A stretch of DNA of 64,000 bases from Mortierella sp. BCC40632 (GCA_011634665.1 WAEK01000011.1:62001-126000), one strand, 5' to 3'. Numbered from the stretch's first letter, positions 12,298 through 27,900 are shown. A program made the numbers and translations. Notes: generated by a model from the letters alone, not told the origin.

Positions 12298-14979
12298 ATG
12301 TCCATATCCGAGGCACCCATCCCAGAAACGTTCAACACGACCTTGGGCGATCCTGGATCCATCTTCAAGGACGAGCTCCCCCCATCTTCTCCACCTACCA
12401 CCACCAACCCCGATCAACCATCTGATTCACCTTTTCATGATCCCAGCACTGGAGTTGGTGGTGGTCTCCATAGCCAGACCATCGAGGTCGGCTCAACGAC
12501 CCAAATTGTCCTCATCTCCCTCGGGATCGCCATCGGGCTCCTCTTCCTGTTTGGCCTCGCGGCCGCTTACTATGTCTCACACAAGAATCAAAAAGCGGAA
12601 TCCAGGAAACAGGCAGAGGCTGCCCAAAAAGACGAAAGTCCAGTTCAGGAAAAACATCTCCCCATAACACCGGTCCCACCCCGGCACCAGTTGTCATCGC
12701 ATGGTTGGCTCACGTTGGATGAATCGACAGCAGAGTTGACCATCGACGATGCATCGGTTGACGCACTAGGAATTGCAGACCCTTTTGCAGGCGCAGGTAC
12801 AGGCACAGGCAAAGGCATCGGCACATGCCTTGCTGCCGCATCAGACAAGCAAAAGGGATTCGAAGGGGCTTGGACAACTCAGGAGGTGGTCGGCGGCAGT
12901 AGCAATAATTTGGAGAGGTTCCTCAACAACAACGCCATGGCTTCGACCAGTACATTGAGTCTTTCCATGCCTAACGCCTCTTCTACGAGCCTAGCACTTA
13001 TTCCAGATGCAGGTAAAGATTATTTTTTTTTCTGAAAAAGAGACAAGTTAGGTGACAGACCAACGGATGATTGACCCCTCTTCCCTACCAAAACAGCCGA
13101 TAGCGGTAGCTCCTCTTTTTTTCATTCTAGAAACAACAATTGCAGCAGCAGCAATAGTGACGTGCGTCCAGGAGTCCCACCAGTCCTGTCCATCACACCA
13201 ACTCCTCGCATCGCTGGACGGGGCACAGGTCAAAGGAATTCTTACATCGATGTTGCTCAGGTTTATGCTCGACGCCAGAGTTTGGTCGACCCCGTTGATT
13301 TTTTACCTTCGATTCAACATCCTCTCCCTACTCGTCCTCCTCTTGCCCAATCCGCCGTCACAGACACAGCACCCGTCCCCAATAAACGTCGCACGCTTCT
13401 CTTAGATCCATTCGAATCAGTCCCGATCGAGGAAAAGACGCCGGCCACGATAGACAAGGCTGTAACTGATATGTCTCAAACCTCCATTACTAGTACAGCT
13501 CTCACTTCCACCTCCACCTCTACGTCTCCTCCAAAGAGGAACCATCCTAGTAGCCCTGGAGAGGCTCGGGACCTTTCATTATTGGAGAACTATTACGTTG
13601 AACCCAAAGTCACCCTGCGCAAGCCCAGGCACCCTCCCCCTATATCATTTACGCCATCTATCCCCGTCCAGCCCGTCCAGCCCGTCCAATACCGCCATTC
13701 CATGATCCAAATGGCCACACCTACCTACAGCAGCCGGTATGGAGCTGGAGGAACCAGGTTGCCATACTACAATGGCGGCACTCATCCAGAAAACAATCAT
13801 GCCATGGGACCTGAGATCTCGTATCAACCTCCTTCTCAGCCAACTAGTCCAACATTGGAGTTCAATCCTTCCGAAGCATTCGCCTTTCAAGATCCTCCAC
13901 TTGACACACGAGGAATGCCCTCGACCTTGAGAACACATCCACCACGAATGCGAGTTGATCGACGGATCGTGACTGACTTGGAGAAGAATGAACCTGAAGA
14001 GAATTCTCCAACAGGTGCCTGGTACCGGAAACGCGCCAGTGTGGTCATTCCCGAAGGGATCGCACCCGTACGGCTTTGGAAAGAGGATCCAGAGGCAACC
14101 TCAACCAGGATGGTTCCAGGTAGCTCTGCGCATCTGCATGGCAACAAGGATACTGACCAAAATGTAACCCCCATGCAAGCCTCCTCTAATTATCCATTGC
14201 GACCCCTTTCACCCGTTCGAGATGGGGCGGCAGTCTTTGAGGGTCTCCGATCCAGGACCACTTCCCCAGTCCCTGTCCCACCAGAAACGGCTGCTGCTCC
14301 AGGTCGTCGGAAATGGGCCGCGGGGCATATCTCGTTTCAGGAAGTCGGAGCGTCAACGACCACTACCAGCGCAGTCACTACGGGTCATGGTACTATAGAG
14401 TATGCAGGCACCAATACGGATCTGACAGACCAAGGGTTGTACCGTGTAGGTCCATCTTCTTTAGAGAATCGAATGACAGATCCCATGTCCATGTCTACCA
14501 CGACGGATCCAGAACATGAACATGTGGTCGTAAGCATGCCCAATCCTCGAGGATGTCTTTTAGAGGCTGCAGAACAACATCAACAAAGACAGCAGCAACT
14601 TGTAGATGAAAACGAGGTCACGCCCTGGGAATCCTATGAGCCTCCTAACCAAGATGGTCCTAATTCCTTGGGGGGTGGCCATGACACACTCCCGAATGTT
14701 GTCTTGCGTCCTCGTAAAAAAGAGCATCCCATCTCTCGATTTTCGACATTAATTCGAGGCGAGTTTGGTGGTCTGGGCTCAAGTAGTCTCGGTGGTAGTG
14801 GTAGCAACCATAATAACAACAGTAGTGGTCAAGGTGGCAAGAGTAGTTATCTGGATGATTATCGTGAACAAGTCCGAAATCGACATTCGATCGCCTTTGT
14901 CGACCATGGTCGTCGTCCTCCAGAGGATCTCGCGCCTCTTTCTAGTGAACATTCGTATGGGGCGCGAACTTTTGTATAG
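12298..14979 (+). CDS. Single-pass membrane protein, long Ser/Thr/Pro-rich tail, function unknown
   Basis: Two exons, 12298-13012 and 13097-14979, join in frame (GCAG/GTAAAG donor, AAACAG acceptor) to give about 865 residues. There is no N-terminal signal peptide. Residues 1-69 are acidic and Pro/Ser-rich. Residues about 70-93 form one hydrophobic segment (IVLISLGIAIGLLFLFG), followed by SHKNQKAESRKQ, a positively charged stretch that should keep the C-terminus in the cytosol (type III, N-out). The remaining 770 residues are low-complexity Ser/Thr/Pro/Asn-rich with short conserved-looking patches such as QVYARRQSLVDP and ENYYVEPKVTLRKPRH. The layout resembles fungal cell-surface sensors or anchors (short outside, large inside), but the N-terminal part lacks a WSC or other recognisable domain, so no function is assigned. 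An alternative acceptor at 13130 breaks the frame, which supports the one chosen. Confidence 0.8.
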
Positions 14980-15533
14980 TGTCTGTGTGTGGTTTAGCGG
15001 TCACCCCCCCCTTCTCTCTTCTCCTCCCGACGCTTTCCTACTATATACATATAAACATATATATATCTGACAGCGCTACTCAACATTTGCTCCGCAATGT
15101 TGTCATTAAATGATTCTATAGCCTGAAAGCGAAGCAAAATAATACCAAATACAAATACATGCTTAATAGATAAATAGGATGCCCTCCCTCCTTTTCTTCC
15201 TTCCAACACTAGTGAATGGGGGAGGGGGCACAGATCAATAGTAAACCTCTCCCTTGCCTTGACCAGTACTCTGCTCTTGTACAGACAAAGAAAGTGAGAA
15301 AGATGGATTAGGATTTAGCAAAAGCAAAGGATATCATAGATCAACCAAACCCTCTTTCTTTCTCTTTTCTTTTTTTTTTCCTGCGCAACGATGTGCTACC
15401 ACATGCGACCACATCCATTGTCAAAAAAAGGATACTCTTTTGTGCACACATGCAATGATACTGTATGCATTCTGCACAAGAGCTTTCTTCCTTGCAGGTC
15501 TTTTGTTCCTTTTCGGTAATAAAAAAAGAAGCC

Positions 15534-15579
<46 letters not shown>

Positions 15580-15737
15580 CTGATACAACTGTTCATTATA
15601 AAACAGGACAAAAAGCGATTCTAATAAAGAGAATAGACAAGAACTGTATGTTCCAGAGAAAAAATGGGAAAAGATGAGGCACAAGAAGAGGGCGGTGGCG
15701 TGGGGAAGGGGAGAGTACAACTATTGGGGAAAAGGGT

Positions 15738-15794
<57 letters not shown>

Positions 15795-15887
15795 GTCTCT
15801 TTCATTCTCTTTAATATATTTGTGTTTGTATTTGTATTTGTATTTGCTTTTTTTTTTTTGCTTTTTTGTAATTTTTCGTTGTTGTTT
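14980..15887. other. Convergent 3' spacer with two dinucleotide tracts
   Basis: No gene seen between the convergent ends of the membrane-protein gene and the UPRT gene. It contains an ATATA-rich patch at 15040-15067, a (GA)n tract at about 15538-15577 and a (CT)n tract at about 15740-15791. The two complementary tracts, about 160 bp apart, form a potential inverted pair. Confidence 0.6.
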
Positions 15888-17867
<1,980 letters not shown>

Positions 17868-18859
17868 GGCTGTAATATGAAAAGGGAAAGGTGTGAAGAA
17901 GCGAGTTAGGAAAAGAAAAAAGAAAAAAAACAAAAAGGAAAAAACAAAAACAAAAACAGAGAGGGGTTTATAAAAAAAAAAAGCGGTGCCCCAGTCTCTG
18001 TTTCTGTCTCTGTCCGGTCTCTTCCTCCCTCGTCGAGCGGGCACCTAATGGTCCTGCATACCTCACCAAGAGTACTCTCCTTTCCCATCCTTCTCTCTCT
18101 CTCTCTCTCTCTTTCCCAGCCCTTCTCCCTGCGCTCGTGTGACTATTTTACATGCGGATAAAAAAGAGTTTGCCGCTCCAGAGTAACAAGGTCGCTCGTA
18201 ACTTCTCAACACCCTCTTTTTTTTCTTTTTCTTTTTAGAGTTTCCCACGCGCTTCCACTCCAAGATACCCTTTTCTTTCTCTCTCTCTCTCTTTTTCTGT
18301 TACCCTGGATACCTCTACTCTTCCCTGGAAAGAGATAGGAAGGATTCACAAAAAACTTCTCCCTTGACTCTACTCCCTTCCGAACTCTCGGGCCAAACCC
18401 AAAAGTCTAGGAAATATTTACCTCTCCTGTTTCTTGTCATGGGTCAAGTAAGTTAGCTAGCTTTTTAAAGGTATTTCCAATAGTCCGATGTCTCGAACCT
18501 CTCGTCTCGGGATTACAAAAATATAATCAAGTCAAGCTCCGAAAGTAAAAAAAAAAAAAAACTACTAGTCCTGGGGACTATTGAAGACATGGATGTATAA
18601 AAACTATCGCCACTGACAACCTCCTCAGCCGGGCGCTATGAGGTAGCAAGGCTAGTGTCGGCGATCGTCCTGCTGTCATAATCAAACAAACGCTCGATTA
18701 ATCCTATAATCTCATTTACATCAATACAAACATTCACCCTATTGAAATATCAATAAAAGAGAAGCGTCTCTTAACTCTCGGTTCATCACTTCAACAAACA
18801 TTGACAGGGCGACCCATGGTCAGTGCTGTTTTATGCGAGGAGAAACATATTGCATTATT

Positions 18860-18896
<37 letters not shown>

Positions 18897-20356
18897 GATC
18901 ACCTGCGAGTCCTTGGACCCTGTTAGAACACGATAGTGTTGACGGATCCTAATGGTCGGGTGTATTCTGTCGCACCATTGGCAGTTTCAAGATCGAACTT
19001 ATCATGGATCTTGCATTAGAGCCACGCCGAACAAATGTAACGAGCAAAAAACCGAAAAAAAAAAAAAAAAAAAAGCCAGGAATCACCTGTTCGTCAAGTG
19101 CCCGTGACAACAACTATTTGCTTACATGGTTCATTTCCACCAAGGTGGATTTGCCTACTACCACATCAACCTATACTGCTATTGGTATCCATGATCCTGA
19201 TGAAAAATATCCAGCCGACACAGAAACGTTCATGACCCCCCTTCGTCTTCCCTCAGAATTTTCAAGACTCACCTCCAGTAGAGTCCATTCCCACAGTCGT
19301 ATTCATAGAAGAAGAAAAGACTCTACTGATCCACTGACAGTTTAAATACCTTGGAGGGGGAGAGGAGGCAGCGCCTCAAGCAACACACACTACTGCGATA
19401 CCGTAGCTAATCATAGGTAAGGATCCTTTGGGCGTAAAAAAGGATGCAAAACCGCTTTGCCCACGATTGTCAAGCAAGGTTGTCCTTGACATCTCTGGAT
19501 ATCACAGTTTTTAAATCCTGAGTCTTGCATCAATTTGTTTTCAGCATTACTTGGTTTGCTGCTCTAATACAACATTGAACAATAGTTGAACACGTCTATA
19601 ATGCTCAATCACGCCTTTTTTTTTTACCTATGAAGATTTTCGTGTCCAACTGCCTGGAGTCTTATGACTTGATGTCACTATACCTTTTCAAGCTGGGACG
19701 TTCCGTACATGGTCACATATTCCTTTTCCCGATAGCAGTATAGGACAAGATAACCATGGCCATTGCAAGTGAGCTAAGACTGAAAAGAATAGACAAGTCC
19801 ATGCATTTGAGAGTAGATCGACTAATTTAATCAACGGGACCAAGAACTCAATCTCCGAAAAAGAACGCGTCTTGTCACGTCTCTCTCAGATTCTGGGCCA
19901 AAAACAAAGCTTGGCTAGTCTCAAAAAGCCTTTTCCTTCTCCTTTTCATGTCTTCATACCTTTGCCTCTCTCCCTACTCTTTCTACCCTATTCACCTTTA
20001 CCTTCTCTCTCTCTCTCTCTCTCCCTTCAGAGAAGGAGAGGGGTGTGAAGGGCTGTTTCGCGCCACCAAAAACACTTTGACCTCGAGGGTACCCTCCTTC
20101 TCTTCCTCCTAGAACGATGATGCAAGCTTTTTTTTTTTTTTTTTTAATTCAGCAATCAAAAAAGTAAAAAGAGGACTATGGTACAGCCATGGGAAAGCAA
20201 TAGAGAGAGGCAGCGAGCGAAGGAAACAAAAATGATGTCGCGGAAGAAACTGTCGATCTCAAAAGCATGAGAGACAACATGTGTGTGTGTGTGGATATAT
20301 GTGGATATGGATATGAGTGTACGTGCGACGAGCAAAAAGTTTGAGAACAAGAGTAT
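17868..20356. other. Intergenic, no supported gene
   Basis: Lies between the FUR1 5' end and the PARP 3' end. It has poly-T runs (18861-18895, 20128-20146) and short CT tracts. A 113-codon plus-strand frame at 19004-19345 (with a Lys run from an A20 tract) has no recognisable domain, no splice partners and no good start context, so I do not call it. The left 300 bp should contain the FUR1 promoter. Confidence 0.5.
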
Positions 20357-22679
20357 CTACCAGCCACGACTGTATCCGAAATCCATTCGGATAAGATACC
20401 GCATCTTGATCTGACTGACATCATAAACAATGTACTCATTATACTGAAGACTGTAACCATTCTGGTATCCAAATCCAAATCCTGTATTGCCGGGATTGGA
20501 TGGTACGGCCGTCGTCATCGGTCCACATTGCACTCGCATACCATTGTCCACAATCTCATCATGCTTCTCATCCGGGAATGAAAATCCAAGACCCTTGGTA
20601 CTTTGTTTGCCAGCCTTGACACTGTTGACATTGGCATGATAATCCGAAGTCTTGATCTCGTGCATATCTCCCAATGCAACCTCGCACAGCAACATCAGAC
20701 CAGTTCGGGAACCAGAGTTGGTAGAGCAATAGTTGGCAGATTTGGAGACACAGTCCGCAAAGTAAACTCCCTTGCCAAACATGTATCCGGACACTGGAGC
20801 CTCAGGAGGAGCTACAAGGATTAAAGAATGAATAATAATAAAAATAAAGATCGTTAGTTCATTGCTTCAAGAGCTCAGCCAAGTTTCATACAGATATCAT
20901 AAAAAAAGAGAGAGAGAGAGAAGGTAGAAAGGCTGACAACTTACCAATTCGGAGTCCCTGACTCAAAATACCAACAAAATTGGTGAGACGACTTCCATGC
21001 CAAAGTAGGCGACGGTTATGGAACTTGCTGAATCCAGATTCATCATATCGGATCTGTTCACCCTCTCGGTCCAAATCAAAGACCTCTTCAATATTGAGCT
21101 TGTAACTAGAATGAGTCGCTCCATGCGAGTTTTGAACAAATCTTTGAATCAACTTGAATCGTTCCGAGTCGTGGTCGAGTGGATCGAGCTTGTTGAGCTT
21201 CAATGAGGCAAACTGAGAATCCAAAGGATTGATTGAGAGTGCTTCCTGGATCTGCTTGTTCTCCTTGATCAACTTTTGAGCAATCTCAATTTCACCCAGG
21301 GCTTCCATCATCTCCAGCTTCTTCTTGAGAGTCTGAGGGTCTTTGATGACAGGAGGAGTTCGCATTCCAAAACTGTGTGGGATAACTGTATAAAACTCGG
21401 ACGAGAGCTCCATGAGCTCACCCGAATTTTGCTTCTTCTTGTTGAGGGCTTCGCCAATCTTCTTGAGGACGAGGTAACCATGAAGAATGGTTGATTTAGC
21501 GAGCTTGCCCAGCGGCATCTTCTTGGCATCGTAGTCCAGTTCTTGCATTTGGCGGTTCATCATGTTTTGGTTAAAGATCAACTCCATCAGACCCTGGACC
21601 TTTTCGTGCAACTTGGAGTCAGGAACGATAACTTCTTCTTCTTCTTTGATCTGTTCCTCGGCCTCCTCATCGTCGTCATCACCATCATCTGGTGGCAGCA
21701 AATGGTATTTGCCTATACGTTCCAAGTGTAAATATTACATGAGCGTGTGTAACAAGACTGGATAGCAATAATAATAAAAACAACAAGAGAGAAAGAGAGA
21801 AAGAAAGAAGGATTCCTTACCAGGGTACTTCTGAAAGTTGTCGCGCTCAGCCCAGCCATTCTTAGTCTTGTCTCTGAATTTCTTTTCAAAAATCGACTTG
21901 GCGGCATCGATCGTGTTGAAATAGTCGGTCGAAGTTTGGCCTGAGGCACCGACACGGCCCCAGTGACAGAACACAACGTATTGCGCAGAGCTCGTACTCT
22001 CGATCAATTGGATCAAATAAAACTTGTTGTTGTTTTGACCGATATTGGTCTGGTTCAACCGAGCATTCCATGCGACTTCATCGTCCACATAAACACGGAA
22101 AGTAGAAGAGACTCTGCAGGAATGATCGATTGGGGGTCGCTTGATGGCACCATTGGCCGGGGCCTTGGAAACAGAAACCTTGAGTTCCTTAACTTTCTTG
22201 TCGATCTGTTTGGACTCAGTGTCGTCCAATGCTACCGCCGCCTTGCGCTTTCCTCGGGAGGTAGGTGTAGCCGCTGCCGCCGCGGGAGGCGTTGCAGGCG
22301 ATGTGGGTGATGCAGGCGAAGTCGTAGCCGTAGTTGAGGCAGCAGGGGTCGAAGCCGAGGATGTGGTGGTCTTGTTGGTGTCAATAATATACTTGGAAAT
22401 ATCGATCTTCTTTTTCTTGGCCACGGAATCCATGATCCAGTCAGCCGTGACCATTGGAATGGCCATCTTTTCAGCGCGAACAACCTTGAGCGATTGACGA
22501 CCGACTTCGGCTTCGGTGGTGATCAAGTGGGTGGTGTTACGAGTAACGGTTGCAGAAGTAGTGGCACAAATGGGGCTTGACTCAAGGTATTCCAAGAAGG
22601 TGCTCTGAGTGTAGCCAGGAGCAGCCGTGCCAGCGACTGAGAAGACACAGTCCTGGAAGATAGCTTTCTTGGGAGGCAT
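20357..22679 (-). CDS. Poly(ADP-ribose) polymerase, BRCT-WGR-PARP architecture
   Basis: Transfers ADP-ribose from NAD+ to proteins, mainly in the nuclear DNA-damage response. Three exons, 22679-21821, 21712-20945 and 20811-20357, join in phase to give 693 residues. A BRCT domain occupies about 8-95 (ends near TADWIMDSV). A Thr/Ala/Pro linker with SRGKRK, a likely nuclear signal, covers 100-180. The WGR domain covers about 185-285, with W240-G241-R242 in CHWGRVG. An acidic stretch precedes the helical regulatory domain (about 320-450). The catalytic domain contains H525 (LLWHGSR), Y559 (GKGVYFAD) and E668 (YNEYIVYD), the intact H-Y-E triad expected for a true polymerase. It lacks the N-terminal zinc fingers of animal PARP1, as do the single PARPs known from filamentous fungi (Neurospora NPO, Aspergillus PrpA), so DNA-break sensing probably relies on WGR and BRCT. 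Confidence 0.95.
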
Positions 22680-23403
22680 GTTTGCTAAAGGGAGGGAAAG
22701 AGAGTATGCGGTGTGTTTTGTGTGTCTGTGAAAAGAGAGAAGAGAGTGGGCGGGGATGAGAGAGAAGCAATTGAAGATCGAGCAGATGAGGTAGCAACGA
22801 CTGAGAATGGAGAGAACCAGCCTGAGAGAGATGAGGAGAAATGAGCTAGGCTAGGGGAGAGGGGCGGGACTGAGAGAGCAGTGTGAAGAGTGAGGGATAG
22901 AGGAGAGGGTCACAGAGGTCCTTTTATGGACCGATCCGCGGCAGGTCGAGGCGGGGCGGGCCCTTTGCCACCGCCGTCTAACAGCGTCGCACAAATTGAC
23001 TGGATAGTGATCTGCACTACCGAATATGGAGGGCCGTCGCGTCTCACTTGCCGCTGTTACCGTCAATTCGCCCATACTCCTCTGAGCAAAATTCCAAATC
23101 ACCCGCCCTTTATTTTTTTAGAGAGCCCATCTGCTCATGTCATGCAGCATCCATTAGGCGGAAACCATAACCTTAAGTCCTTGTTCATTTGACCCAATCC
23201 AGGCGAGACACTAACCTTCATTGCCACCAGCCGAACCCATCCTTCAAACCTGGGTCAGCACAGCCTGCTCTCTGCGCTAACCGTGTCCTAGGACAATGAA
23301 CGCGTCCTCATTGCTCAATTTATTTGGAAAGAATAGAAAAGAAAAAAAAACTTCTTGACTGTAATCATACACTCGTGCGTTGGACTAGAAAAATAATAGT
23401 CTT
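22680..23403. other. PARP upstream region / MAP3K 3' flank
   Basis: No gene. The proximal 240 bp upstream of the PARP start is GA-rich. A GC-rich patch with GGCGGGGCGGGCC lies around 22950-22965, a possible GC-box-like promoter element. The rest shows no repeats or coding frame. Confidence 0.4.
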
Positions 23404-24959
23404 TCATTGGTTGGTCAATTGTTCGTCTACACTCATCGCCTCATTTGTTGCCACGGTCGTCTCCGAGACCTTTCTTGACATCTCTTCTGCTCCAGACTTC
23501 TCCATAAGACTCAGAGACAGGATCGGCGAATGCTGACCACGACCTTCGTCCAATGGGCTTATTGCACCATAGAGATCCAAACCCATCTCTCGTGCAAATT
23601 CTTTTTGATCTTCGACTCCTTTGGGCAGGGTCACAGCCGAAGGATCAGCATCTTCTGTATCATTCAGTTCATGGGTATTGGCATCTCCATTGCTGAAATT
23701 GATAACCGCTCCTAAGAGGTCTTGCAGATCTGCCTCGTTCGAGATCACGGGTACCGATTCCCTTCTTTTACCTACCACCGCTTCACTCTGGTTCGATTCC
23801 CCGATCTCAACTCCTGTAAATGCTCTGGTCATATCTGAGATGGGACCCATGGTTGGAGAGGATTGCTTGGACACTTGTCTCGAGGTTTCTTCACGCTCCC
23901 GAAGGGCACTCAACATCATCTCCACTTCCGAACCAACCTCAGAGACTGTATCAGACATGGCAGAATCATAACTAGTTGAACTCTTGTCACCAGTGTGTTC
24001 TTCACTCAACATAGCCAATTCATCCGGACTTGCATTTGCTGCTCGGTTTGATGCCGACACTGCTGCAAGCGTCTCTTGGTCGATATAGAACGGACTTCGG
24101 TTCTCGCCTTGGCTGGATGCATCAGTCTTCTCGCTATCACCTTTGCTTTCCACTATCTTTTCTGTTGCATCTTCCTTCTGCTCCACAGGCTCTACAGGTG
24201 CTTGGGCTTCTATCCGTTCAGTAGACTCTTCTTCTTCATCGGCTAGTCGTGCTGTACCCCATCCATCCGTGTAGGCGAGCGAGGATGTGGCACTTTCCGA
24301 CACGGGATAGTCTGACAACGGTTCGTCGTCCCATTCGTTGTATGTAGTCTCGCCCTCGGCCGCTGGCTCTGGACGGGGTACTTCATACGAATACTCCTCA
24401 CGGTTCTCATCGGTATCCACCCCCTTAAGCCAATCATCTCTCAACAGCTCTACGGCTGAAGGGCGGTCCCGGCTGCTCCGGGTAAAGCACCGTTTCAAGA
24501 AAGCAATACCCTTGGCGCTCATCTGGGATGGATCTGGCAAAGGTGGATGCGACGTCGCAACGTGGTACATCACAGCCCATTCATTGTCCAGATGAGCCCA
24601 TGGTCGACGACCGGTCGCCATTTCAAGCACACAGCAGCCCAGAGACCAAATGTCCATGCTTCCCTTGCGACCCTTTTCGCCATTCTTAATCACCTCGGGG
24701 GCCATATACATTGGCGTACCGTTCAACGAATTTGCTCCGACTCCCACTAGCACACTTCCAGCCATTGACCGACCATGTGTCCGCGTCCTTTGGTTCTTGG
24801 CCAAAACTTTGGCTGCTCCAAAGTCCACAAACTTGATGCTGCCAAGATGGTCAAGTAAGACGTCTAGTAATTTTGTTTTGGTTAGCGAGTAGAGGATTAG
24901 AAAAGAAAAGAAAGGTCAGTATTAAATACCAAAACAGCAGAGCTCTTAAATGACAAAGC

Positions 24960-24994
<35 letters not shown>

Positions 24995-27900
24995 ATGCTT
25001 ACTGTCAGGCTTGACATCACGATGGACAACATTTCGATGATGGAGATAAGCAAGACCCTTCAACATCTGCAATGTATACACCTTGATCACCTTCTCATCT
25101 TCAATTCGTCCATGCTCCAATAGATCAGCCAAACTACCGCCTTGACAATACTCCATAAAGATAAATACCCTGTGTCGATGCACTTCAATATTGTCATATC
25201 GGACAATGTTGGGATGGTTCAACATCTTCATCACTTTCATCTCATCGTGGATCGACTTGACCAACGCAGGGGATGCATTCTGGAATCGAATCTCCTTGAC
25301 TGCAATCAACTCTCCCGTATCCGAGTTCGTGCCCAGGTACACGGTTCCGAAGGTACCCTGTCCAATAAATTTGGCCATCTGCCATCGAATGGCTACCGAG
25401 TCCGTCAACGCCGCCAGGAATACCAGAGACCGATCTTCGGGTTTTTGGTCATCCAGAACCTTTCCAATCACTTTAATCTCTTGTTCGCGGTCTGTCCGGC
25501 ACTTCTCGAGCGTTTGCAACTTTTCCACTTGAAGTTGATGGTTCTTTTCCGCTTCTTCAGTCAATGCCTGGTCAAAAGAAGTGGCCATCTTGAGAATCTG
25601 TGCAATCTCCTCCAAGAGTCGAGACTGGTCACGAGGCTTTTGCTTCGAATGTCCATCTCGTTCGCTCCTCAGGGTTTCGCTCATGGTCCTGGCTCCGTGA
25701 ATATCAAAATGCGAGATCAACAAGGTCAGACATCCCGAGATCTTGGTTCGTAGCCATGAAAACTCCGAGTCGTCAAGTGCGAGGATATTGTTGCCCTTGG
25801 TCATCTTCATTGCGAAATCCAATGCTGCCATTGCCCATCGGAAGGTCTGACGCTCAGAATGTTCAGAGTCATCGACGACAAAGCTCACCCAATCGATCGA
25901 AAGTCGGAGTAGCTTCAAGTTAAACTGCGATCTTGGTAATCCCTCCATCGAGGAGAGCGATTTCAGACCATAGTCTGAAGCAAATCGGAAATAGGGTTGA
26001 ATCAAATCTTGACAGTTGGGAACACGCTGAGTCACCTTGCGCAAGACTGTCACGGATTGGACAATTGTGTCTGCCAGTTTATAGGCCGCTTTCTTGGTCT
26101 TGTTCAGTTCCTTGTTCAAGGTTGGTACATTGGCACGACTCTCGGTAATGATTTCTAGCCCAAAGGGTTCAACAAACTTACTAAAACGCTTCTTGCATGC
26201 GTCTAGTTTGTTGCCCCGTTCAGAGATCAATCGAACTCGGCCTGGCTTCACATCTAGATCAAACTCGTCCAACCCTTCCAAGTGAAGAATTTGTCCCGAC
26301 CACGTAAACTTGTCTCGAGGCGTAAAGATAAGAATGTAACCAGTGCCAGGCTGTTCAAAGCAAGCGCGTAGTGTGCTTGGAATGTAGATCGGGTTGTCAG
26401 CGACCTTGGACTCTACAATCATGTAGATACCTTGAGCCTCGATCGTACCCGTGTAGATCATGACGTGACCAGTCTCTGCAAGTTTGTTCATCAGGTTAGC
26501 AAAGCTATCGGACTTTTTCTTGTCCAGCAAATACTCTGCCGCATTTTCAAAGGCATCGGTAAGATTTCTGTGGTTACAATGTCACGACAATAGAAGTTAC
26601 TCTGTGAGAATATGTCCATGAGGAAGGTGATTGCTCAAGAAGAAAAGTTTGGACCTCACTCCGGGACTGTCATACCTTGAGAACTGTCTCACTTTGTTGG
26701 CTCTTAGCTTAACATTCTCCAGCATCTTTCCGTAAAACCGTGTAACCTCTCCTGGTGACTGAGGGGTATCGGATTGCCCTTTGAGTTGACTCTGAAGATG
26801 TTTGTAGAGGAAGGTAATCGATTTGCTCGTCATGAAACTAAATGCAGGAGACAAGGTCGAGGAGAATATTAGGAAAAAAGAAAAAAAAGAAAAAAAGTCA
26901 GGGACACTGTACATGATTGTTCATAGGGAAAATATTTCCCACGATACTAAAGAGTTTCAAGGAGACTTACCAGAGATGGATAGCAGTATCAAGGCCAATA
27001 CCGTCAATTTGTTGACCGAGTCCACTCAGGTTTTCCCACTCGAGATCCAGAACGGAATCCGTATACTTCTTGGATTGACCCCAATATTCGACTTTCCAGG
27101 AGAGCAACTTGAAGTAGAACTGAAGTGAAGACTTTAAGGTCTTCTCATACTCGGAATCGATGCATGGTTCCAAGTACCATCCATTGTCACTGCTTTCTAA
27201 CACATAATAGTCGTACTTGATCTTGCAAGCCAGGCGCAATGACGTCCTAAAATCCTCCAACATCCGGTCAACGTTCAACACGGTCGGGACCTGAACACGG
27301 TCAGCGTATTCAAGACGAAGTCGCAAACATTCCTGCATCAGTGTTGTCGGGAACCGGATCAGTTGTTGCAGCTCAGACATGGGCGGTACAAGGCCCATAC
27401 TAGCAAATGCAACAGCATTCTCAATCATTGTTTGCTTGATTTGTCCCAGAGCAGTGTGAAGTGCCTTGAGGGTACTCTTCTCGAACGTTCTCTCCAGCCC
27501 GTCTTCTTTCAACAATCGGTCCACGAACGATACCTCATCCTTATCTCCATCCTTGGAGCGTGAGACTTCAAGTGTCTCACTTCCTGTCCAATTTTTGAGA
27601 ATCTTGAACTGAATCTTCATCTTTTTCATCAAGCTCGCATAAGCACAAATGGCCTCCAATCGATGCTCAAATTTGGCCGACTTGTACAATTGCTTGTCAA
27701 TAGCCTCACGTGAAAAATAAAGACTCTCGACAATGTCAACCTTGTGCAGAACGCTCAGGACTTGCTCAAGTGGTGTAAGGCTGCTCTTGGGATCGACTTT
27801 AAAATCCATGACCTCCTGCAGATATCCATCGACTTGGGTCCGTGCTGCCTCCACAAACCGCTTCTCGTCTCCAATGGTCCTTGACCGGAGAGAAGCTCGG

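Noticed and set aside
13013..13130. Alternative acceptor TTCATTCTAG at 13130 for the membrane-protein gene
   Set aside because: It has a stronger pyrimidine tract but shifts the long second-exon frame; the AAACAG acceptor at 13096 keeps it.
19004..19345. 113-codon plus-strand frame between FUR1 and PARP
   Set aside because: Contains a Lys run from an A20 tract, no recognised domain, no matching exons on either side.
25142..25753. 203-codon plus-strand frame antisense to the MAP3K
   Set aside because: It is the shadow of the conserved kinase and pre-kinase coding sequence on the other strand.
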